From contig DAHXND010000034.1 of the NCBI GenBank assembly GCA_027366675.1, positions 1 through 41,985 on the forward strand: a stretch of DNA of 41,985 nt, given 5' to 3'. This stretch comes from Acidimicrobiales bacterium (GTDB lineage: Bacteria; Actinomycetota; Acidimicrobiia; Acidimicrobiales; JAMCQF01). Positions within the stretch are counted from its first letter, which is position 1; each line of letters begins with the position of its first letter. A model generated the notes under the pieces. It had not been told where the DNA came from. It saw only the letters and a list, made by a program, of their open reading frames with translations, and did not search any database. The position numbers and the translations under genes are program-made. Positions 29,642-37,986 of the stretch are shown piece by piece.

Positions 29642-29901
29642 GGAGCCGTCGCAGCGACGACAGCCTTAGGCGGTCTCGGGTCCAGATGCCGGGCAGCATC
29701 CACGGCTCTCGCCATCTGATCTGGCGTCGAGCGCAGGAAGCCCGTGACCGTTGCGGGGGCGCAGGCAAGGCGGCAGGCACCACCACGCCGACGCGTAGAT
29801 GATTTCCCAGGGATGGGCCAGCGGCCGGAGGGCAACTGGCTATTCCGCCGCGGACTCCGGCAAGGTCATCGGGTGGAACGGCTTACGTGTTGACCTGGCA
29901 C

Positions 29902-30354
29902 TCAGCCACGGGTGACCGGGATCTGGCGGGCAGGTTCGGCCGTGCTTGCACCGGGCATAGGGATTCGCACCTCTAAGATGCCATCCTTGTACGAGGCGTC
30001 TATAGCGGACTCGTCCACGCCGTCAGGAAGCGGGATCTGGCGGGCGAAGGAGCCATATCGAAGCTCGTGCCGCCGGAAATGCCGCCCGCTGCTGCTCTCT
30101 TCTTCACTGCGCTCGGCCGAGATCTGGAGCATCCCGGCCGAGACTGTTATCTGCACGTCCTTCTCGGGGTTGATCCCAGGTATCTCTGCCCGGACAACGA
30201 GCCGGTCTCCTTCGGTGAACTCTTCTACCTGTATAAGGTTGTTACCGTCGCCGTCTTGCAGTAGATCTTCGAACCATCGCCAAGGCGTGAGCATGGAAGC
30301 TGGCCAGTCGACACGCTGCTGGAGGTTCGGGTCGGCGCGCTTTATGAGCGACAT
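29902..30354 (-). CDS. Hsp20/alpha-crystallin small heat shock protein
   Basis: MSLIKRADPNLQQ...IQVEEFTEGDRLVVRAEIPGINPEKDVQITVSAGMLQISAER...YGSFARQIPLPDGVDESAIDASYKDGILEVRIPMP; start trimmed from the ORF track's 30594. Confidence 0.95.
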   Translation of the reverse strand: MSLIKRADPNLQQRVDWPASMLTPWRWFEDLLQDGDGNNLIQVEEFTEGDRLVVRAEIPGINPEKDVQITVSAGMLQISAERSEEESSSGRHFRRHELRYGSFARQIPLPDGVDESAIDASYKDGILEVRIPMPGASTAEPARQIPVTRG

Positions 30355-30514
30355 ATGATTCTCCCTTCTCGTCTGCGCAGGAGAGGCATCTGGGCCGGAA
30401 CTGCGCAAGTCTCCACTTGGTAGTTCTCCTGTACTCGTACCCGCCGTGCTGACACCCGCCGTGCTGGTAACCTCGTACTGTTTCCAACTATGCGGCGGGG
30501 ATTGAGCGCATACT

Positions 30515-30530
30515 AGGGCCGAACGGCCTG
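30515..30530. promoter_or_regulatory. Degenerate DosR-box-like palindrome AGGGCCGAACGGCCTG upstream of hsp20
   Basis: 12/16 positions match the box at 1394-1409 by hand alignment; 160-175 bp upstream of the hsp20 start. Confidence 0.35.
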
Positions 30531-30828
30531 TTCTGGGACGCTCGCTGGGACGCTCGCTGGTGAGGGCTTCGTAGCCTGGCGGGCTCGACCTCATGTGTAG
30601 CTGTGCCGCACCTCCAGTTACCAGGTGGACGGCGCTGACACCTAGCCCCAGGGCGGAAACGAGGAGCGCCGTGGTGGTCGGCAGGACCGCGAGAGTTGGG
30701 CATAGCTGCGCGTCTGGCCGTGCTTCCGGGCGATAGCCTGTACAGGCACAAGAAGGAGTGGCGCGTTACAGGCATGCACGAGGCCGGGAAGCCTGCGTGG
30801 AAGTGACGCCCGGCTAGGCCCTTTTGGC

Positions 30829-31635
30829 ATGCGACGGACGGAGACGGACATGATCGAGGGTCGAGACGGGAATCAGGCCGATGGGAATCAGGCCCTCGTC
30901 ACGGCTACCGGCCAGCCGGGACAGCTCCGGCTAGGACAGCTCCAGCCAGGGGACGGCCCGCCGCCGCAGGGCCCGCCGCCGCAGGGCCCTGCGTCGCAGG
31001 GATCTCATGGAGGCGAGCTGCATCGAGCCCTGTCGTCGGTGATGATAGTAATAATCGTTGGCCTGATACCGTGGACTGCTTACCTGGCGATCAGCCTGCC
31101 TGGCCATTTCCGTGCTCATGACTGGAGCGTGGCTTGGGTCGGTTTCGACGCGGCACTGATCGCAGTGCTGGCATACACAGCGTGGGCCGCATGGTTCCGC
31201 AGGCAGATCCTTGCTCCGACAGCGATTATCGCCGCGACCATGCTCCTCTGCGATGCATGGTTCGACGTGAATACCTCCTTTGGCACGGGGGGAGAAGCAG
31301 TGGCCATCCTGACTGCTGTACTGTGCAACCTGCCCCTGGCGATCTTCTTCTTCTGGCTCGCCAGGAGGATAATGCTTCGCACGGCTGCGGTTATTGCAGC
31401 GGCGACAGGTGATAGTACCCTGCCGCGGCACGTTCGTGACGTGCGTATGCCCTTCGCCCGCACCTGGTCGCATCCGTTGGCCGAAGCCCGCCCAGAGGCC
31501 CAGTCCGCAAATGCACAGTCCGCCGATGCCCAGTTCGCCGATGCACAGTTCGCCGATGCACAGTCGGCAAGTGCACAGTCCGCCGACGCACCGTCGAGCG
31601 AGCAGGGCGAGGCAGCTCCGGGCAGCCGCGACTAG
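30829..31635 (+). CDS. Small multi-TM membrane protein with low-complexity C-terminal repeats
   Basis: About four TM segments (VMIVIIVGLIPWTAYLAISL, WVGFDAALIAVLAYTAWAAWF, ILAPTAIIAATMLLCDAWF, AILTAVLCNLPLAIFFFWLA); tail NAQSADAQFADAQFADAQSASAQSADAP; start may be ATG 30850. Confidence 0.75.
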   Translation: MRRTETDMIEGRDGNQADGNQALVTATGQPGQLRLGQLQPGDGPPPQGPPPQGPASQGSHGGELHRALSSVMIVIIVGLIPWTAYLAISLPGHFRAHDWSVAWVGFDAALIAVLAYTAWAAWFRRQILAPTAIIAATMLLCDAWFDVNTSFGTGGEAVAILTAVLCNLPLAIFFFWLARRIMLRTAAVIAAATGDSTLPRHVRDVRMPFARTWSHPLAEARPEAQSANAQSADAQFADAQFADAQSASAQSADAPSSEQGEAAPGSRD

Positions 31636-31712
31636 TGATCACGGGGCGTTCCGAGTCCCGCGCCTAATCCGCAGATGTGTTTCCCGGCTCAGTCTGTGCT
31701 TTGGTATCGAGG
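31573..31712. repeat. Diverged long direct repeat, copy A (3' ends of the membrane protein and doxX)
   Basis: Aligns by eye to 36655-36814, e.g. GCACAGTCCGCCGA, TCGAGCGAGCAGG, GTGATCACGGGGCG, TTCCCGGCTCAGTCTG. Confidence 0.92.
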
Positions 31713-32203
31713 GCCTTCAGTTGCCTGCGCCGCCTGCGGATCACTGCTGCAGCCCCGATCCCCGCAGTGATCAGCAACAGCGGCTTCCGCCCGGTGGGCT
31801 GATCATCCCAGCCAAGCAGGCGGTCGAGGGAGAGCGAGCCGGGCCCGCTCAAGGCCAGGCTGGTCGCCGCGACGGCGAGGGTCATCGGGAACTCGAGGCC
31901 GCGGTTCGAGTTGAAGAAGCCGTTTGGCACGTGGGTGCTTGCTGCTACCGTCATCGTAGCGGCAGCGGCACTTGCTCCGAAAGGAGTGGCAAGTCCCGCT
32001 GCGATGAGTAGTCCGCCGCCAGCCTCACCCAGGCCCGCAGCTAGCGCGCTTTGTCGGCCCGGGTGAAATCCCATGGCCTCGAATCCTGAGCCGGTAGCTG
32101 CCAGCCCGCGCCCACCGAACCAGCCGAAGAGCTTCTGGGCTCCATGGGCGAACAGCGTGAGGCCTATGCCGAGGCGCAACAGGAGCAGGCCGCGGTCGTA
32201 CAT
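31664..32203 (-). CDS. DoxX-family membrane protein
   Basis: MYDRGLLLLRLGIGLTLFAHGAQKLFGWFGGRGLAATGSGFEAMGF...GLLIAAGLATPFGA. Confidence 0.92.
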   Translation of the reverse strand: MYDRGLLLLRLGIGLTLFAHGAQKLFGWFGGRGLAATGSGFEAMGFHPGRQSALAAGLGEAGGGLLIAAGLATPFGASAAAATMTVAASTHVPNGFFNSNRGLEFPMTLAVAATSLALSGPGSLSLDRLLGWDDQPTGRKPLLLITAGIGAAAVIRRRRRQLKALDTKAQTEPGNTSAD

Positions 32204-32461
32204 GGTGCGAGCGGGACCAAGGGTCGCTGTTGACGGGTGCTTTGATCTGACGATAACGTCAAGTCTACCTCTTCGGCGTGACCGTCGGGCGGGCGGCAGG
32301 GCTCTTTATAGCAGAAAGGACGTACCATGGGTGGCATAGGCGATATAAGAGCCGGTTAATACTCGCAACGAATGCAGCACATCAATTGGCCGAGGAGTTT
32401 CCGGAGAGCGACCGGTGCAACCAGCATCAGGGGTCGGTCGCGTCGGCACCTGCATCTCGGG

Positions 32462-35400
32462 ATGCACCCGCGCTGGTGGCTGGAACGAGGAAGTCTTACG
32501 GCGTTCCTGTCGATAGCGGTGTTGGGCGCGACCCTGGCTGCCTGCTCGACATCTCCCGTATCGCGGTCAGGCTTTGCCAAAGCAACTTTGCCGGAGGCGA
32601 TTGCTGCTGGCTATACGCCCCACCGTCCGTCATCGTGTCCGATTGCTACGCCCGCCCAGACGGCGGATTCTCCAACGGCAGGTCAGGTCGGTAGCCTCAC
32701 TGGATCGTTTCCATGGCCTCCGCTGCCAGCTGGCCTGAAGAGCCCGTCCATCGTCGCCCAGTTCGACCATACACCCGTGCAAACGCCACCCGTCAGACCG
32801 TCCAACTGGGACAATAGTGGTGGCAACTGGATGCTCTCCAGCGCTCGCACAAGCGACAAGCATGTCAACCGGAATCCTCAGGAGCTGTGTGGAGTGAAGG
32901 GCAATAGCGTGGATTCGGCATGGCAGGTTACGACTGGGTCTCCATCTACGCTCATAGCTGTTACCGATTCCGGCATAGAGTGGTGCGATCCTGCCATAGT
33001 GGGCAAGCTCTACATCAATCCTGCTGCCCTGCCTCTACCGGAAAATGCAACAGGACAGACGAAAACCCAGCTCGAAGCGAAAGGCATCAAGTTCGCGGGG
33101 AGCAATCCCTACGACCTGAATAATTCAGGTGTCATCAACGTCTTCCAGTATGCCAACGATCCTCGCGTGGCGGCCGTAACGAGGGATTACGGGGGCTACT
33201 TTTGCTCCACTCATACGCATAATCACTACGGATATGTGGGAATATCTCCGATGGATCTCATCAGGACCTTCGGAGTTCCGACCCTTCCTGGAGGCAGCCC
33301 GAACCCGTACTACTACGGCCACTCGGGGCCCGCTGGTTTCATCGAAGCCATCTCGGGATGGAACTTCGTTGGCAACAACAACAACCCCTACGATGTAGTG
33401 CATTACGACCACGGTACCGGCGAGGCCCAGGACTCGGGTGGTGTGGCAAACTCTCTTTCTCACGAGGTTGGTGGGTGCCCGAATTGCATGATCTTGCCTG
33501 TCCGGGTAGGCGACTCCTTCATAGTATCGGGAAATACGTTTGCAGAGGGTGTGCTGTTCGCTGTGGATTCAGGCGCATCCATCGTGCAGGAGGCATTGGG
33601 CGCTATCGATGTGACCAACACCGCGCATCAGGCTGTGAACTATGCACAGGCCCACGGTGTGCCGGTAATCGCCTCTGCGGCTGATGAGGAGTCACAGCAC
33701 CACAACGAGCCTTCGACACTCGCTCATATGATAGTCGTGAACAGCATCACGAGGTCACCTACTTCGAATGGAAAGCCGGAGTTCTCGCCGGCCAGCTATC
33801 TGTACCTGAATGGCTGCACCAACTACGGTGCAAATATCGCTGTAGCCGTGGAGAGCCAATCGTGCTCGTCGGAGGCCACAGGAAAGGCATCCGGAATTGC
33901 CGGGCTCATTGAATCGGCCGCCAGTGCCGCCATGGTTCGTCACAGGATATCGCCTTATCCCGGCCTCAGGACCGTAACCGGTCGCCCCGTGGCGCTATCG
34001 GCAAACGAGGTAAAGCAGATCGTGACAATGACTGCAAGCAGCGTAAACTTCCAGACAGCTGCGCCTCCGTACGGGCCTGCAAACAACTACGAGGTAAAAG
34101 CCCCATTCCCCACCAGTAGATACCATACCCAGCCAGGATTCAATATATATACGGGATACGGTCGTATAGACGCTGCCCAGGCTGTTCGGTGGGCGAGCAA
34201 GGGCTGGATCCCGCCTCAAGCGGAGATCACTGGCATGCCATGGTTCGGACTGTACGGACCCGCGGGCACGCTCACCCTACGCGGGCTGATGGGAACTACA
34301 AGAGCATGTCCTGGCCAGCCGTCGCCGTCGCAACCCTGTCCGTGGAGCTACCAGGTACAGGTAGGCATTGGAGCGCAGCCTGAGCCATCGAGCTGGTATA
34401 CGGTCGCCTCAGGTGCTGGCAAGGGAGTCAGGAAAGGAGTATTGGCCCACATACCTCTCGGCAAAGTGGCGAAGCTCTTTCCCGCTTCCCTGCAGCGCAA
34501 TGGTTTCAAGGGCGGTCCCTCGAATAGCAATGGTTCTGCCAACCCGAATAAGTTTACCTTTACTGTTCGTGTCGTGGTCGAGGACCACTCAAAGATCCCC
34601 TTGGTGGGAATGGCACGGCGCGCGGAATTCCTCCATTCGACTTCCGATCTCCTGTACGGTAAGCCAATACACTTCAATAGCTCGATTATTACGTCGCCCA
34701 CCCTTGCCCCTATCGGCCCCCATGGTGAGAACGCACTGCTGGTGGCCACTGCTGATGGCTATGTTCATGCGCTGCTCCCGAACGGGAAAGAGCTGCCCGG
34801 ATGGCCGGTTGCCACTGGTCTCGACAGTGGAGTACACCTGCAGGAAGCTGCTTACCGTTCGGGGGCCGTATCGCCACCTCGTGCCGAACTGCTCGATGTG
34901 GGTGGGGGTCTTGCCGTGGGTGATCTTGCCAACGCTGCCGCTCCCTGCTTGCACGGCATCCACCCGAATGGCAGGTGCCTGGACATCGTAGCCACTACCT
35001 GGGCAGGCAGCGTCTATGCGTGGAATGCGCAGGGCAAGAAGCTTCCTCATTTTCCTGTAAAGACAGATCCCTCATTTTCGGCACCGGGAGTCGCGAATCC
35101 GGATAACAGGGTGCAAAGAGGCATCTTTTCGGCAGCGGCACTGGCTGATCTGCAAGGCAATGGCGAGCTCGATATTACGGCATCGGGCATGGATCGCCAC
35201 CTTTATGCCTGGCAGCCTAACGGCAGTCCAGCTCCGGGATTCCCGGTGCTTGTCGTCGATGCCGCCAAGGTGGCGAGTGTGAATCCGGCGAATAACCAGG
35301 TTACGTTCCTGGCTTCCTCCAATGTCATGCAAGGAACCAAGCTCATGGACACACCAGCCGTAGGTAACCTCGACGGCGGGTCGGGACCTCCTGACCTGGT

Positions 35401-36625
35401 CCTCGGTTCTAACGAGCAGTACGGCGGAACGCCGAACGCGAACCTTGGTGCCCTGGGAGGGCTTTTGAAGTTGGCTGGGCTCTCCTCGCGGGCCGGTAAC
35501 TCCATGCTATACGCGGTATATCCCGATGGTTCGCTTCATCCTGCCAGCCCTGGTACGCCCGATCCGCCAGGTTATCCGAACCCGGGAGCTTTCCTACCTG
35601 GATGGCCAGTCGCTATAGCCGACCTCACGCCTGGAGTGCTTCCCGACGTCGGAGATGGAATTGGCAGCAGTCCGGCTCTTGCTGGGGCTCTTGCTGCGCC
35701 ATTGGGTACCTCGCCAGGCTCTTCCAACGCGGCTGTATCATCTTCGACCTCGGGCACGGGATCATCGAGCTCGGTTGGCAATACCGGCACGGCCACCTCT
35801 TCCGGCAAGACGAGCCTCACGAGTCTCACGAGGAGGCCAACGCCTCGCGTTGGCAATTCGTCAAGCCCTCCTCTCGAGATAGGCGTCATTGCAACTGCGG
35901 GGCCGGCGTACCTACTCGACCCGAATGGTGTATCCGCTCTTGGTACGACATCAGGACTGCCAAATGTCATGGGCTTTGCCGCACCGGGCAGCGCGGCTGC
36001 AAAGGGTGCAAGCATCCAGGCAATGCTTTCCCTGAGCCTTCCTGCTCTGGGTGCACCATCCTTTGCGCATCTCGGAGGGGGGACGGGCGCTAGGCGGATA
36101 TCGGGCGGATTGGACATGATAGCCCCCGCCCTGAGTCTGGGTAGAGGACTGGACGAGGCATTGCCGGCGAACCAATCTCCCCATAGTTCCCAGTTGGATG
36201 CCTGGAATGCTGCTACCGGGCAAATGCTGCACGGCTTTCCGGCGACCGTTAACGACATGGAGTTCTTTGATCAAGCGATAGTTGCCAATCTGGTTCCAGG
36301 TCACACGGGGCCATATATTGTAGAGGGATCTAGCCTGTATGATCTGAGGGCGGTGAATGCTGAGGGTATGGCAGCGCCGGGCTATCCCAAGTTCACCGGT
36401 GGTTGGATGGTGAACAGTCCGACTTTTGGATCCTTCGGCAATCTTGGTTTCAAAGTCCTAGCAGCAGGCACCAGGGAAGGTTACCTTTTCGTGTGGAAGT
36501 CGCCGACCAGTAGCTGCGCAACCAGCGGTCCCTGGCCAATGTCGCACCATGATCTATATAACAGCAATAACCTGCAGACCACGGGCACTCCCGCTCCGCC
36601 TGCCAGTGACTGCAAGCCGAGCTGA
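32462..36625 (+). CDS. Large secreted lipoprotein with subtilase (S8)-like domain and repeat-rich, propeller-like C-terminal region
   Basis: MHPRWWLERGSLTAFLSIAVLGATLAAC (lipobox LAAC); S8-like IAVTDSGIEW (Asp), DHGTGEA (His), SSEATGKASGIAGL (Ser); repeats LPGWPVAT, LPHFPVKT, APGFPVLV, HGFPATV. ORF track start 32372 also possible. Confidence 0.78.
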   Translation: MHPRWWLERGSLTAFLSIAVLGATLAACSTSPVSRSGFAKATLPEAIAAGYTPHRPSSCPIATPAQTADSPTAGQVGSLTGSFPWPPLPAGLKSPSIVAQFDHTPVQTPPVRPSNWDNSGGNWMLSSARTSDKHVNRNPQELCGVKGNSVDSAWQVTTGSPSTLIAVTDSGIEWCDPAIVGKLYINPAALPLPENATGQTKTQLEAKGIKFAGSNPYDLNNSGVINVFQYANDPRVAAVTRDYGGYFCSTHTHNHYGYVGISPMDLIRTFGVPTLPGGSPNPYYYGHSGPAGFIEAISGWNFVGNNNNPYDVVHYDHGTGEAQDSGGVANSLSHEVGGCPNCMILPVRVGDSFIVSGNTFAEGVLFAVDSGASIVQEALGAIDVTNTAHQAVNYAQAHGVPVIASAADEESQHHNEPSTLAHMIVVNSITRSPTSNGKPEFSPASYLYLNGCTNYGANIAVAVESQSCSSEATGKASGIAGLIESAASAAMVRHRISPYPGLRTVTGRPVALSANEVKQIVTMTASSVNFQTAAPPYGPANNYEVKAPFPTSRYHTQPGFNIYTGYGRIDAAQAVRWASKGWIPPQAEITGMPWFGLYGPAGTLTLRGLMGTTRACPGQPSPSQPCPWSYQVQVGIGAQPEPSSWYTVASGAGKGVRKGVLAHIPLGKVAKLFPASLQRNGFKGGPSNSNGSANPNKFTFTVRVVVEDHSKIPLVGMARRAEFLHSTSDLLYGKPIHFNSSIITSPTLAPIGPHGENALLVATADGYVHALLPNGKELPGWPVATGLDSGVHLQEAAYRSGAVSPPRAELLDVGGGLAVGDLANAAAPCLHGIHPNGRCLDIVATTWAGSVYAWNAQGKKLPHFPVKTDPSFSAPGVANPDNRVQRGIFSAAALADLQGNGELDITASGMDRHLYAWQPNGSPAPGFPVLVVDAAKVASVNPANNQVTFLASSNVMQGTKLMDTPAVGNLDGGSGPPDLVLGSNEQYGGTPNANLGALGGLLKLAGLSSRAGNSMLYAVYPDGSLHPASPGTPDPPGYPNPGAFLPGWPVAIADLTPGVLPDVGDGIGSSPALAGALAAPLGTSPGSSNAAVSSSTSGTGSSSSVGNTGTATSSGKTSLTSLTRRPTPRVGNSSSPPLEIGVIATAGPAYLLDPNGVSALGTTSGLPNVMGFAAPGSAAAKGASIQAMLSLSLPALGAPSFAHLGGGTGARRISGGLDMIAPALSLGRGLDEALPANQSPHSSQLDAWNAATGQMLHGFPATVNDMEFFDQAIVANLVPGHTGPYIVEGSSLYDLRAVNAEGMAAPGYPKFTGGWMVNSPTFGSFGNLGFKVLAAGTREGYLFVWKSPTSSCATSGPWPMSHHDLYNSNNLQTTGTPAPPASDCKPS

Positions 36626-36654
36626 GGCGCAGGTCGCAAAGGCGCCGAGCGAAG

Positions 36655-36814
36655 GCACAGTCCGCCGAGGCCCCATCGAGCGAGCAGGACGAGGTGGCAC
36701 CGGGAAGCCGCGACCAGTGATCACGGGGCGCTCTGAGTCCCTGGCCTAATTTGCAGATGTCGTTCAGATGTCGTTCAGACGTAGTTCCCGGCTCAGTCTG
36801 CGCTTCGGTGTCGA
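36655..36814. repeat. Diverged long direct repeat, copy B (relic of membrane-protein and doxX 3' ends)
   Basis: Encodes ..AQSAEAPSSEQDEVAPGSRDQ* (+ frame) and reverse ..DTEAQTEPGTTS.., paralleling ..AQSADAPSSEQGEAAPGSRD* and ..DTKAQTEPGNTSAD* of the intact genes. Confidence 0.9.
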
Positions 36815-36900
36815 ACGGCTTTGTAGAGTGCAAAGTGGCGATGACCGTCCCCAGCGCTACGCTGGCCTAGGGTGGCGCTTACAGTGTTGGAAGGGTAGAG

Positions 36901-37965
36901 GTGCCAGGCGCTATAGCGACCGGAGGTCCGGATATGGGCGAGCCTACGCGCGAAGAGCTGGAGGCGCTGTCTGCCATCTTCGCTGCCATCGGGGCTGCCG
37001 TTGGATCGGTGGTGCTGGGCCAGCCTGGTGCCATACGTCTCGCTGTGACCTGCCTCGTGGCGGGCGGGCACCTGTTGCTCGAGGACGTTCCAGGTGTCGG
37101 GAAGACGACCCTCGCTCGTAGCCTCGCTCAGGCCACCGGGACGTTATGGCAGAGGATCCAGTGCACTCCGGACCTTCTGCCGAGCGACCTCACGGGGGTC
37201 CACGTGCCGGCAGGGCAGTGGGATGAGCTTGCCCTGGATGACACTCCAGGAGCGAGCCAGCGTGCCGGACTCGACCACCAGGCATTCTTTGGCGGTTTCG
37301 TGCTCAGGCCCGGCCCGATCTTCGCTCAGCTCGTGATGGCCGACGAGCTGAACCGGGCGTCGCCCCGCACGCAGGCAGCCCTGCTCGAGGCCATGGAGGA
37401 GAGGCAGGTGAGCTTGGATGGCACCACGTATCGCCTGCCAGAGCCCTTCTTCGTCATAGCCACCCAGAACCCAGGTGACTTCGAGGGCACCTACCCCCTC
37501 CCCGAGAGCCAGCTCGATCGGTTTCTGATGCGTGTGAGCCTGGGATACCCGCCGGCTCGTGAGGAGGCTGCTCTGCTCGGTCGCCAAGGGGTCACTACAG
37601 CACCCGTGGTTACTCAGGTAACGACCCCCGAGCGCCTGATCGAATGCGCTGAGGCGGCTTCCAGGGTCTACCTTGCCGAGCCACTTCGGGACTACCTGGT
37701 GTCGCTGGCACGAGCCACGAGGGACGACTCGCGTCTTCACCCAGGGGCATCTCCTAGGGCCCTGCTCGGCTTGGCTGCTGCTGCCAGGGTGTGGGCGGCG
37801 TCGGAAGGGCGATCGTACGTGCTCCCCGATGACGTGATCGAGCTGGCGCCGCATGTCCTGGCGCACCGGCTGGCCCTCGGGCTCGTCGCTGATCGACTGG
37901 AGGTCATGGAGCTACTGGGTGAGGTGCTGGAGAGGGTGCCGGTTCCTCTCTCCTCTGCCCGGTGA
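36901..37965 (+). CDS. MoxR-family AAA+ ATPase
   Basis: LEDVPGVGKTTLARSLA, GPIFAQLVMADELNRASPRTQAALLEAMEERQVSLDG, FFVIATQNPGDFEGTYPLPESQLDRFLMRVSLGYP. Confidence 0.97.
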   Translation: MPGAIATGGPDMGEPTREELEALSAIFAAIGAAVGSVVLGQPGAIRLAVTCLVAGGHLLLEDVPGVGKTTLARSLAQATGTLWQRIQCTPDLLPSDLTGVHVPAGQWDELALDDTPGASQRAGLDHQAFFGGFVLRPGPIFAQLVMADELNRASPRTQAALLEAMEERQVSLDGTTYRLPEPFFVIATQNPGDFEGTYPLPESQLDRFLMRVSLGYPPAREEAALLGRQGVTTAPVVTQVTTPERLIECAEAASRVYLAEPLRDYLVSLARATRDDSRLHPGASPRALLGLAAAARVWAASEGRSYVLPDDVIELAPHVLAHRLALGLVADRLEVMELLGEVLERVPVPLSSAR

Positions 37966-37986
37966 GCGCCGGCCACGGCTGGTGCC

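Noticed and set aside
32213-32227. GGGACCAAGGGTCGC before doxX as a DosR box
   Set aside because: Second half-site degenerate and site lies immediately at the gene start; not distinguishable from chance.
32248-32261. TGACG-ATAA-CGTCA inverted repeat in the doxX/lipoprotein intergenic region
   Set aside because: Short dyad with no second copy and no regulator association; too weak to call.
36450-36833. 127-aa minus-strand ORF
   Set aside because: Overlaps the lipoprotein 3' end and its start is the duplicated doxX 3'-end relic; better explained as the repeat scar.
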